From positions 1 to 5,246 of the forward strand of contig CAMBZO010000216.1 of assembly GCA_945872195.1 (NCBI GenBank): 5,246 bases of DNA, in the 5' to 3' direction. Position 1 is the first letter of the stretch, and each line of letters opens with the position of its first letter. The translations under genes were made by a program, and so were the position numbers. The notes beneath the pieces are model-generated. The model saw only the letters and a program-made list of their open reading frames with translations, was not told the DNA's origin and made no database searches. The stretch is from Akkermansia muciniphila (GTDB lineage: Bacteria; Verrucomicrobiota; Verrucomicrobiia; Limisphaerales; SXTU01). Shown in pieces: positions 1 through 5,246 of this stretch.

Positions 1-2
1 AC

Positions 3-764
3 CAGGACCCGCTCGAACAGGAAGTGAAGATCGGCTCCGACTACCTCACCGTCGTCGGCCTCGTGCGCGAGCGCGGCACGGCGGACAAGCGCCCACAATC
101 CGGCCAGATGGAGGGCCAGCCCCTCGACAGTAATCTCTACGTGCCCCTCTCCACGACCAAGAGCCGCTTCGGCGAAACCATCTTCAAGCGCAGCGCCGGC
201 TCCTACGAGGCCGAGAAGGTCCAGCTCCACCAAGTCACCGTGCAGTTCCACTCCGTCGAGGATGTCGAAGTCGCCGTGCCGATGATTCGCACGCTCTTCA
301 AACGCTTCCATCCCAAGACCGACTACGAGGTCATCGTGCCGCTGGAGCTGCTGCGCCAGGCCGAGGCCACCAAGCGCATCTTCAACATCGTGCTTGGCTC
401 CATCGCCGCCATCTCGCTCATCGTCGGGGGCATCGGCATCATGAACATCATGCTCGCCACCGTCACTGAGCGGACACGCGAGATCGGCATCCGCCGTGCG
501 CTGGGTGCCAAGAAGAAGGACATCATCACGCAGTTCCTCGTCGAGACGGTGGTGCTGTCGGTCGGTGGCGGATTGATCGGCGTCGTCGTGGGCGTGGCAA
601 CTCCGATGCTGGTGTCCCAGCTCACGGACATGAGAACCATCGTCACGCCGATGTCCGTGCTGGTTTCCTTCGGCATCTCCGGCTTGGTAGGCGTGGTCTT
701 CGGCATCTACCCCACCTCCCGCGCTGCGGCGCTGGATCCCATCGAGGCGCTGCGGCACGAGTAG
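3..764 (+). CDS. MacB/FtsX-like ABC transporter permease, C-terminal part (5' cut by window edge)
   Basis: The frame is open to the left edge, so the true start lies outside the window; the GTG at 24 is an internal Val codon. The 253 visible residues match the end of a MacB-type permease. Residues about 1-115 are the end of the periplasmic domain (a segment ending LYVPLSTTKSRFG, then a beta-rich stretch). A FtsX core follows, with membrane segments near 127-151, 177-200 and 217-236. Between the first two lies the cytoplasmic motif ERTREIGIRRALGA (156-169), and the end is the family-typical SRAAALDPIEALRHE. In this family the permease works with an ATPase domain or partner and often an HlyD-like periplasmic adaptor, exporting or extracting substrates by mechanotransmission at the inner membrane. 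Neither the ATPase nor the adaptor is in view, so substrate and exact subfamily (MacB, LolC/E-like) cannot be fixed. The gene converges on the protease gene. Confidence 0.87.
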   Translation, partial: QDPLEQEVKIGSDYLTVVGLVRERGTADKRPQSGQMEGQPLDSNLYVPLSTTKSRFGETIFKRSAGSYEAEKVQLHQVTVQFHSVEDVEVAVPMIRTLFKRFHPKTDYEVIVPLELLRQAEATKRIFNIVLGSIAAISLIVGGIGIMNIMLATVTERTREIGIRRALGAKKKDIITQFLVETVVLSVGGGLIGVVVGVATPMLVSQLTDMRTIVTPMSVLVSFGISGLVGVVFGIYPTSRAAALDPIEALRHE

Positions 765-828
765 CACCCCCTACCTAAAACGGCGTTACACCCCGCAGTT
801 GAGGCGGAGTTTTGGAGAGGTATGCCCC

Positions 829-850
829 GACGGATTCCAGGAAGCTCCGG
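829..850. repeat. 22-base direct repeat, intergenic copy
   Basis: Bases 829-847 (gacggattccaggaagctc) are identical to 1109-1127, and the match extends to 850/1130 with one mismatch (848 c versus 1128 a), giving 21 of 22. This copy is non-coding and runs directly into the left arm of the inverted-repeat element. The second copy lies inside the protease gene exactly 280 bases away. Confidence 0.8.
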
Positions 851-854
851 TGGC

Positions 855-896
855 ACCCGCGTCTCGCGGGTAGTTTCCGGCGTCCCGCCGGAAACT
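855..896. repeat. Left hairpin pair (A and B) of the inverted-repeat element
   Basis: Hairpin A at 855-871 has stem acccgc (855-860) with gcgggt (866-871) and a 5-base loop gtctc. Hairpin B at 872-896 has a perfect 10-base stem, agtttccggc (872-881) with its complement at 887-896, and loop gtccc. The two hairpins abut with no gap. Confidence 0.75.
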
Positions 897-950
897 CAGG
901 CGTGCGGAGTCCTGGATGTATCTCTCGCGCGTTTGTGTTCGTGCGCCCGA

Positions 951-991
951 GGATTCGGCGGGACGCCGAATCCGACCCGCGGGACGCGGGT
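951..991. repeat. Right hairpin pair (B' and A') of the inverted-repeat element
   Basis: Hairpin B' at 951-973 has a perfect 9-base stem, ggattcggc (951-959) with gccgaatcc (965-973), and loop gggac. Hairpin A' at 975-991 has stem acccgc (975-980) with gcgggt (986-991), and loop gggac. One base separates them. The loop gggac is the complement of the left pair's gtccc. The B and B' stems differ in their outer bases, yet both remain fully paired. Confidence 0.75.
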
Positions 992-1003
992 GCCACCCGA
1001 GGC

Positions 1004-2233
1004 TCAATACACCAGCACCAGCACGGTGGCTTGCTCCACGGACTTCACCACGTCCTCGAACTTGCGCTCCTTCGTGTGGGCTTCCTTCAGCTTGGCGGCG
1101 ACTTCGGGGACGGATTCCAGGAAGCTCAGGAGATAGCTGCTCTTCACGGCGTAGTTCACGTTCTCGGCCAGCGCGCCGCTCGTGGCGAGGGCGGCTTTCT
1201 GGCTCAACTTCGCCACCACCACACCGATGACGTTGCCCCGCTCGTCCACCAGCGCGCCGCCGGAGTTGCCGGGCTGGATGGGCGCGCTGATTTGGAAATG
1301 CCGGGCGTCATCCTGCGCCCCGGCGAGGCTGGCAATCTCCCCGCGGGCCAGCTTGGGTGCGAAGCCCTGCAAGCCGATGTTGGGAAAACCCACGGTGGCG
1401 GCGGTGGCCCCGAGCCGCACACCCCGGCTGGTGATGACCGGCAACGCCGTGAACTTCCCCTCCGCCTTGAGCAACGCCACATCGTTCGCCTTGTCCACCT
1501 TCACGACCTTGGCGGCAATGGAGCCCGCGGCGGTGAGGATGCGCACCGTTGCCCCTTCGCCGGCGACGTGCTGGTTGGTGATGATGTAGCCATCGTCGGT
1601 GATGAAGAAGCCCGTGCCATAGCCGGAGGGCTTGGACTCCGCGACCTCCTTGGCCGTGGCGGGTTTCCCTTCCGCGGTGGCTTTGACGGGCTTCCATTCG
1701 CGGGCGAGGCGCTGGCCTTCGGCCCTTTGTGAAGGGGTCATGGCGCGCTCAATGATCGAAATGTTCTTCTTGGCCTCTTCATTGCCCTGCGCACCGGCGA
1801 GCAAATGCCACTTGTAGCCCTCGATCTCGTCCTTCACCACGCCTTCGCCATGCGAATACATGAGGCCGAGGATGAATTGGGCAGCGGCATATCCTTGGTC
1901 GGCCGCCTTACGATACCACCTCACCGCCTCGACTTCGTCCTTCACCACGCCTTGGCCGTAGGAATACATGTAGCCGAGTCTGACTTGGACATCGGAATCT
2001 CCTTGGTCTGCCGCCTTGCGATACCACTTCACTGCTTCGACTTCGTCCTTCACCACGCCTCGGCCATACTCATAGAATATCCCGAGGACGTTTTGCGCTT
2101 TGGCATCTCCTTTCTCTGCCTTAACCTTGGTTTCTAGGAAACCTTTGCGCTCCGCCTCCGTCGGTTCCGCCGCTCCGGCTTGGAACAGGAAGCACGCGAC
2201 ACAGAGGTGGAGAGCGGTCAGGCAGGCCTTCAT
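1004..2233 (-). CDS. Secreted Sel1-repeat trypsin-like serine protease
   Basis: Predicted 409-residue exported endopeptidase. The start at 2233 is chosen because it opens with a Sec-type signal peptide (MKACLTALHL, hydrophobic to about 18, likely cut after AGAA near 22). An in-frame start at 2335 would add 34 low-complexity residues and overlap the upstream gene. Residues about 44-151 are three Sel1-like (TPR-related) repeats with an exact 36-residue period, each carrying GVVKDE and a W-centred helix. A linker (152-200) leads to a chymotrypsin-fold domain (about 203-370). Its catalytic triad is visible: His222 in TNQHV, Asp251 in NDVALLK and Ser324 in PGNSGGALV. The spacing resembles the HtrA/DegP family, but there is no PDZ domain; the Sel1 block may supply protein binding instead. 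The tail (371-409) is helical and ends in a hydrophobic TVLVLVY. It is the last gene of the probable three-gene operon. No strong ribosome-binding site is seen. Substrate is unknown. Confidence 0.88.
   Translation of the reverse strand: MKACLTALHLCVACFLFQAGAAEPTEAERKGFLETKVKAEKGDAKAQNVLGIFYEYGRGVVKDEVEAVKWYRKAADQGDSDVQVRLGYMYSYGQGVVKDEVEAVRWYRKAADQGYAAAQFILGLMYSHGEGVVKDEIEGYKWHLLAGAQGNEEAKKNISIIERAMTPSQRAEGQRLAREWKPVKATAEGKPATAKEVAESKPSGYGTGFFITDDGYIITNQHVAGEGATVRILTAAGSIAAKVVKVDKANDVALLKAEGKFTALPVITSRGVRLGATAATVGFPNIGLQGFAPKLARGEIASLAGAQDDARHFQISAPIQPGNSGGALVDERGNVIGVVVAKLSQKAALATSGALAENVNYAVKSSYLLSFLESVPEVAAKLKEAHTKERKFEDVVKSVEQATVLVLVY
1109..1130. repeat. 22-base direct repeat, copy inside the protease gene
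   Basis: This is the second copy of the sequence at 829-850 (21 of 22 identical). On the minus strand it encodes part of LLSFLESV, residues about 368-375 of the protease, at the end of the catalytic domain. The reading frame is intact here, so this is the copy with a coding role. Confidence 0.8.
1781..2104 (-). repeat. Three tandem 108-base units encoding Sel1-like repeats
   Basis: Exact 108-base periodicity is visible in the DNA as well as in the protein. The block cttcgtccttcaccacgcct recurs at 2041 and 1933, and with one change at its left end at 1825. Units one and two are closest, both encoding EAVxWYRKAADQG; the third has diverged (EGYKWHLLAGAQG), as is usual for a capping repeat. Confidence 0.8.
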
Positions 2234-2247
2234 GCTCGGGAGCCTAC

Positions 2248-2268
2248 GCCAGCGCACAAGTCGCTGGC
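2248..2268 (-). promoter_or_regulatory. Intercistronic hairpin upstream of the protease gene
   Basis: A perfect 7-base stem (gccagcg at 2248-2254 with cgctggc at 2262-2268) with a 7-base loop lies in the 56-base gap between the TPR gene and the protease gene, ending 14 bases before the ATG. No T-tract follows, so an intrinsic terminator is unlikely. It could affect mRNA processing or translation of the protease. Function is inferred only from position. Confidence 0.35.
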
Positions 2269-2289
2269 AATGACCACCTCCGCGCTGCC

Positions 2290-3045
2290 CTACGCGGGGA
2301 GTGTCTTCACCAGCTTCTTCGCCCGCGCCACCCACGGCTGCTCCTGCTGGCGCTGGTAATGCGGCGTGTGTCTGTCCTCGGCGATGACTTCCTCAGCGAG
2401 GCTACGGGCGCGAGCTCCCTGCCCTTTTGCGGCGAGCAACTCCGCCAGTTGCATGCGCGCGCGCGCGTAGGAGTGCTGGCTCACGATCTGTTCCCAGATA
2501 GCGATCGCACCCTCGGCATCGCCCAGCGCGGTGCGCGTCTCGGCCAGCGCCATGAGCGTGTGGCCGTAGTCGTGTTTGGGATTCTCGAAGCACACGGCCT
2601 CGAGATACGGGCGGGCCTCGGCCGCGCGGCTCAGCCGCAGCAGGCATTGGCCATAATGTGCGCGCGCGTCGAGGTCCTGCGGCTCGCGCTCGAGGGTGCG
2701 CAGGTAGGACTCCTCCGCCAACTTGAACTTGCCGCGCTGGAACTGGATGTCCGCCAGCTCGAGGTGGTGATGCGCCTTGTCGAGCAGGTGGATCTGCTTC
2801 TCAAGCTCCGCGATGCGCTCGCGCTTGTGCTGGCCGGGCAGCTCGAAGCCGGTGGAGGCGTGCGGCGTCGAGCCGCGATAGACCATGAAGAAGTAGAGGA
2901 TGTCGTTCACCACCGGGAACAGGAAGATGAAGGCCACCCAGACCCATTCCTGACGGCGGACGGCGTCGATGAGCATCCAGCAGTGAAAGGCCAGCAGCGG
3001 CCACATCAGTGGCTGGTTCAGCCAGCTTGACCAGTCGGTGAACAT
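2290..3045 (-). CDS. Membrane-anchored tetratricopeptide repeat protein with PLDc_N-like N-terminus
   Basis: 251 residues. The N-terminus has two membrane segments (about 11-28 and 34-54) with the pattern LIDAVRRQEWVWVAFIF then FPVVNDILYFFMVYRG. This resembles the PLDc_N module, a two-helix membrane hairpin with a short charged turn, found on phospholipase D-nuclease-type and other membrane proteins. A short charged coiled-coil-like stretch (72-90) follows, then about four TPR units near 90-121, 124-155, 159-190 and 192-222. The hairpin topology suggests that the TPR domain is cytoplasmic, where it would act as a scaffold for protein partners. There are no catalytic motifs. The start at 3045 lies 15 bases after the phosphatase stop, so the two genes are probably co-transcribed. 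No recognisable ribosome-binding site precedes it. Partner and process are unknown; a role in localising or assembling envelope proteins is a guess. Confidence 0.85.
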   Translation of the reverse strand: MFTDWSSWLNQPLMWPLLAFHCWMLIDAVRRQEWVWVAFIFLFPVVNDILYFFMVYRGSTPHASTGFELPGQHKRERIAELEKQIHLLDKAHHHLELADIQFQRGKFKLAEESYLRTLEREPQDLDARAHYGQCLLRLSRAAEARPYLEAVCFENPKHDYGHTLMALAETRTALGDAEGAIAIWEQIVSQHSYARARMQLAELLAAKGQGARARSLAEEVIAEDRHTPHYQRQQEQPWVARAKKLVKTLPA

Positions 3046-3060
3046 GGCAAGGTCGTTCGA

Positions 3061-4656
3061 TTAGGCCGCCACCCAGTGCTGCTCCGACCAAAGCGAGGCG
3101 GACTTCTCCTTCGCCTCCTTCTCTTTCTCCCTCTGCAAGTCCTTATCCAAATCCAGCGGCACCTTGAGGTTCTCCCTGATGGGCACGGACGGGTTCTTGA
3201 AATCAATCCCCGCGAGCTGCGTGTAGTGGCGGAAGACATCCGTGTTCTGGATGAAGCCGCGGAAGCGCTCGGCCCCCGGCCCCGTCGCGACCAGCGGCAC
3301 GAAGTCCGAGCAGTGCGCCGTGCCGGTCCAGCCGATGCCGAGGTGGTTGCCCATGAGCTGGCCGAGCTGCGCGACGTTGCTGTTCATCACGGTGAACTGC
3401 GCCCTGCCCTGGCGCGTGAGGAACGGGGCGAACGCGGCGGCCTTCTCGGCGGTGAGCTGGTAGTCGGTGGCGTCGCGGATGACATCGGCGATGAACTTGG
3501 GGTCGTCCACCACCGGGGGCGCGAACGCCCCCTTCGCCAGCGGTGCCGAGTCCGGTCCGGGGACGTTGAGGCGCTTGAAGATTTCGCTGAACGAGCGTTT
3601 CACCCGCTGCACGTTGGTAAAGAGCGCGGAGGTGAAGCCGTAGTTGCTGCCGACGCCGCAGAGCCCGGGGTTGCCGGTCGGATGGTCGGTGGTGATGACA
3701 ATGAGCGTGTCCGGGTGGCGCTTCTGAAAGTCGAGGCACGCATCCATCGCCTCGTCGAACGCAATCTGGTCATACAGCGCGGCAACCGCGTCGCACATGT
3801 GCGCGCCGTGGTCCACGCGCCCCCCCTCCACTTGCAGGATGAAGTGGTTCTCGTTCTCCAGCTTCGCGAGCGCCTTCCGTGTCAGGTCGGCCAGATGCGG
3901 GACACTTTCCTTGAGCTTCGCGTCGTGGTTCCAGTCCACGGTGAACGGGAGATGGCTGTTGGAGAAAATGCCGAGCCATTTGCCGTCGTTCTTCGCGGCG
4001 TCGAACTCCTTCGCGGTCTTGAAGACTTGATAGCCCGCGGTCTGGTAGTCTGACACGAGGTCGCGCTTGTCCTTGCGCTTGGCGGGGTCGAAAAACTTCT
4101 GCCCTCCGCCGAGGAGCACTTCGACGCCGCGCTCCAGGTATTGCACCGCGATGCTCTCCGCCGCCTCGCGCTTGAGACCGCTCGCCGCGAAGCCCGCCGG
4201 CGTGGCGTGCGTGATCTCCGTGGTGGTGACGAGCGCGCGCTTCCAGCCCTGCTGACCGAAGAGTGTGTAGAGCGGCGTGAGCACGGTGCCGTCGGGGAGC
4301 ACGTTCACGGTGCCGTTCACAATGCGCGAGCCGCTGCCCCACGCGCACGCAGACGCGGAGGAATCGGTGACGAGGGAGTTCAGCGAACGCACGTCCATCA
4401 GCGAGTTGACGGTGCCGGGCTGGTTATAAAGGTTCATCCACGAGAGGCCGCGCCCGCGCACCGCACGCGCAAGATGGTCGGCCATCGAGAGCGTGGCCAT
4501 CGCCATGCCGTCGGCGACGAGGTGGATGATGTGGCGCGGCTTCTGGCCGGGGCGCGCGTTGCCCGGCTCGGCAGCGCGGACGATAGCGGGAGCGGCAGCA
4601 GACGCGGCGGCGATCAGGCCCGTGCGGGTGAAGAAGCGGCGGCGGTTCAAAGACAT
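3061..4656 (-). CDS. Tat-exported alkaline phosphatase
   Basis: 531 residues; a zinc/magnesium phosphomonoesterase that releases phosphate from organic esters outside the cytoplasm. The start at 4656 is chosen because it gives a twin-arginine signal (MSLNRRRFFTRTG, then an Ala-rich stretch, likely cut near VRAA at 28-29). The in-frame extension to 5058 would run through the divergent methyltransferase gene. Active-site residues, with E. coli PhoA equivalents: Asp49 in VADGM (D51), Ser99 nucleophile in TDSSASACAW (S102), Thr152 in THATPAG (T155), Arg163 (R166), Glu277, Asp282 and His286 in VEGGRVDHGAH (E322, D327, H331), Asp324-His325 in ITTDHPTG (D369-H370) and His448 in TAHCSDF (H412). The set is complete. 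His150 and His283 replace PhoA Asp153 and Lys328, as in animal enzymes. About 120 residues separate His325 and His448, much more than in PhoA, which suggests an extra surface domain. The C-terminus has a charged Lys/Glu helix (about 503-518). Confidence 0.93.
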   Translation of the reverse strand: MSLNRRRFFTRTGLIAAASAAAPAIVRAAEPGNARPGQKPRHIIHLVADGMAMATLSMADHLARAVRGRGLSWMNLYNQPGTVNSLMDVRSLNSLVTDSSASACAWGSGSRIVNGTVNVLPDGTVLTPLYTLFGQQGWKRALVTTTEITHATPAGFAASGLKREAAESIAVQYLERGVEVLLGGGQKFFDPAKRKDKRDLVSDYQTAGYQVFKTAKEFDAAKNDGKWLGIFSNSHLPFTVDWNHDAKLKESVPHLADLTRKALAKLENENHFILQVEGGRVDHGAHMCDAVAALYDQIAFDEAMDACLDFQKRHPDTLIVITTDHPTGNPGLCGVGSNYGFTSALFTNVQRVKRSFSEIFKRLNVPGPDSAPLAKGAFAPPVVDDPKFIADVIRDATDYQLTAEKAAAFAPFLTRQGRAQFTVMNSNVAQLGQLMGNHLGIGWTGTAHCSDFVPLVATGPGAERFRGFIQNTDVFRHYTQLAGIDFKNPSVPIRENLKVPLDLDKDLQREKEKEAKEKSASLWSEQHWVAA

Positions 4657-4663
4657 GGACTGG

Positions 4664-4692
4664 AAACTAGAAGCGGCCCGGCAGTTTGCCAA
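4664..4692 (-). promoter_or_regulatory. Candidate sigma-70-type promoter for the phosphatase operon
   Basis: Read on the minus strand, ttggca (4692-4687; five of six to TTGACA) is followed by a 17-base spacer and tagttt (4669-4664; a weak -10, three of six). The expected transcription start would fall at or next to the ATG at 4656, giving a leaderless or nearly leaderless mRNA. That fits the lack of a Shine-Dalgarno sequence. The evidence is sequence match only. Confidence 0.25.
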
Positions 4693-4705
4693 TCCCGAAG
4701 CCGTG

Positions 4706-4728
4706 CCGACGACTCGGGAGTCTCTCGG
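4706..4728. promoter_or_regulatory. Palindrome in the divergent promoter region, possible operator
   Basis: A perfect inverted repeat gactc-gg-gagtc (4711-4722) is flanked by a further complementary pair, ccga (4706-4709) and tcgg (4725-4728). It sits in the 120-base gap between the phosphatase and methyltransferase starts. The half-site cgactc occurs again at 4756-4761. It could bind a dimeric regulator serving either gene. No known Pho-box spacing is seen. Confidence 0.3.
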
Positions 4729-4776
4729 AACAACTTTCCGCTTTGACCCACGCTTCGACTCCCGCAGCATCCGCCC

Positions 4777-5246
4777 ATGCTCGACCTGACCCGCGACCCG
4801 CTTTCCGATCCGCTTCGCATCTACCGCTACCGCGATGGCATTTACGCGGTGGACCTGCTCAACGCCGCCGTCGTTCACCTCGACTTCTTCACCTGGCTCG
4901 CCGCGCATCCGTCGGACGCGGCGACGATTTGCCGCGAGCTGCAGCTCGCTGCGCGGCCCGTGGACGTGATGCTGACGCTGTTCAAGGCCAACGGCTTTAT
5001 CCGCGAGGAGAACGGCGTTCATCGTGTCACCGAGGTCGCGCGCGAACACCTCGTGCAAGGCTCGCCCTGGTTTCTCGGTCCTTACTTCGCCTCGCTGAAA
5101 GACCGGCCCGTCGCGCTCGACATGGTGAAGGTGCTGCGCACGGACAAGCCCGCGAACTGGGGCAGCTCAAAGTCCGAAAAGGAGTGGACCAAGGCGATGG
5201 AGGAACCGGACTTCGCCCAACGCTTCACGGCGGCGATGGACTGCCG
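4777..5246 (+). CDS. SAM-dependent O-methyltransferase-like protein, N-terminal part (3' cut by window edge)
   Basis: The frame is open from the ATG at 4777 to the right edge (156 full codons). The visible part resembles the dimerisation/winged-helix domain of class I O-methyltransferases (the acetylserotonin/hydroxyneurosporene type). Residues about 28-43 form the helix LNAAVVHLDFFTWLAAHP. Next comes a winged-helix stretch (about 46-92) with AATICRELQL, VDVMLTLFKANGFI and a wing NGVHRVTEVAREHL. A segment ending DFAQRFTAAMDC then matches the stretch that normally leads into the SAM-binding Rossmann fold, which lies beyond the window. The catalytic domain is therefore not seen and the substrate cannot be named. 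An ArsR/MarR-like regulator is the main alternative, but the 90-160 region and its FxxxM pattern favour the methyltransferase. It is divergent from the phosphatase with a 120-base shared promoter region. No Shine-Dalgarno sequence is visible before the ATG. Confidence 0.72.
   Translation, partial: MLDLTRDPLSDPLRIYRYRDGIYAVDLLNAAVVHLDFFTWLAAHPSDAATICRELQLAARPVDVMLTLFKANGFIREENGVHRVTEVAREHLVQGSPWFLGPYFASLKDRPVALDMVKVLRTDKPANWGSSKSEKEWTKAMEEPDFAQRFTAAMDC

Larger units (their letters stand above)
845..1001. repeat. Symmetric paired-hairpin inverted-repeat element between convergent genes
   Basis: Bases 845-871 and 975-1001 are inverted copies of each other (25 of 27 positions; the core 849-871 versus 975-997 differs at one base, in the hairpin loop). 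Each arm folds into its own hairpin and is followed inward by a second hairpin, so the order is A-B, a spacer (897-950), B'-A'. The element ends three bases from the stop codon of the protease gene (1004) and lies 80 bases past the permease stop. This is the architecture of REPIN/MITE-like dispersed palindromic elements. It could also act as a bidirectional transcription terminator or an mRNA 3'-end stabiliser, but no T-tract follows the stems. No transposase is present. Copy number in the genome cannot be judged from one window. Confidence 0.75.

Noticed and set aside
777..813. Possible intrinsic terminator after the permease gene (aaaac paired with gtttt, inner ccgc with gcgg)
   Set aside because: The stem is interrupted by an 11-base bulge and the T run is only four bases, so it is too weak to call.
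870..873. GTAG tetranucleotide before hairpin B, as in classical REP sequences
   Set aside because: The mirror-image half has GTCG at the same place, so the motif is not conserved within the element and may be chance.
775..1007. Short minus-strand open frames across the hairpin element
   Set aside because: They are translations of the palindromic repeat itself, Arg/Pro/Gly-rich, with no start context. The SFLESV similarity to the protease comes from the 22-base direct repeat.
812..1732. Long plus-strand open frame of 306 codons over the protease gene
   Set aside because: It is an antisense shadow of a well-supported protease gene in GC-rich DNA and starts within the hairpin region; its translation shows no domain.
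2234..2335. 34-codon upstream extension of the protease gene
   Set aside because: It overlaps the TPR gene end, is Gly/Arg-rich without family features, and would hide the signal peptide that begins at 2233.
3076..4053. Plus-strand open frame of 325 codons antisense to the phosphatase
   Set aside because: It is the complement of conserved phosphatase motifs; the peptide is Arg/Val/Glu-rich low-complexity sequence typical of a shadow frame.
4743..4771. ttgacc (4743-4748) as a -35 box for the methyltransferase gene
   Set aside because: The sequence at the -10 position (agcatc at 4766) is a poor match, and the start would fall inside the coding region.
4657..5058. N-terminal extension of the phosphatase reading frame by 134 codons
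   Set aside because: It lacks family similarity, would bury the Tat signal inside the protein, and runs antisense through the methyltransferase coding region.

Overview
The window is GC-rich, densely coding bacterial DNA with no phage, CRISPR, tRNA or rRNA signal. The GC-rich codon use, the lack of convincing Shine-Dalgarno sequences at the four visible starts, the protein types (MacB-type permease, Tat-exported phosphatase, PLDc_N-TPR membrane protein, Sel1-serine protease) and the GC-rich paired-hairpin repeat suggest a verrucomicrobial-type or related soil/freshwater genome. This is an inference from style and not a proven assignment.

Layout. Bases 3-764 (+) are the 3' part of a MacB/FtsX-like ABC transporter permease gene, cut by the left edge. 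Bases 765-1003 are a non-coding convergent interval. It is filled mostly by a symmetric element made of two hairpin pairs in opposite orientation, and it includes a 22-base sequence that recurs inside the neighbouring protease gene. Bases 1004-4656 (-) hold three genes that read right to left and probably form one operon: a Tat-exported alkaline phosphatase (3061-4656), a small membrane-anchored TPR protein (2290-3045, 15 bases downstream) and a secreted Sel1-repeat/trypsin-like serine protease (1004-2233, 56 bases further on). Bases 4657-4776 are a divergent promoter region. From 4777 (+) to the right edge is the N-terminal part of a SAM-dependent O-methyltransferase-like gene.

How the genes work together. 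The permease, phosphatase, TPR protein and protease are all predicted to sit in, or be exported across, the cytoplasmic membrane, so the region looks like a cell-envelope neighbourhood. A shared pathway for the three minus-strand genes is suggested only by their spacing and orientation. The methyltransferase is divergent and may be unrelated.

No clear new defence or mobile system is visible. The most unusual signal is the convergent intergenic element, whose two halves keep the same hairpin design and loop while one pair of stems has changed sequence in a compensatory way.
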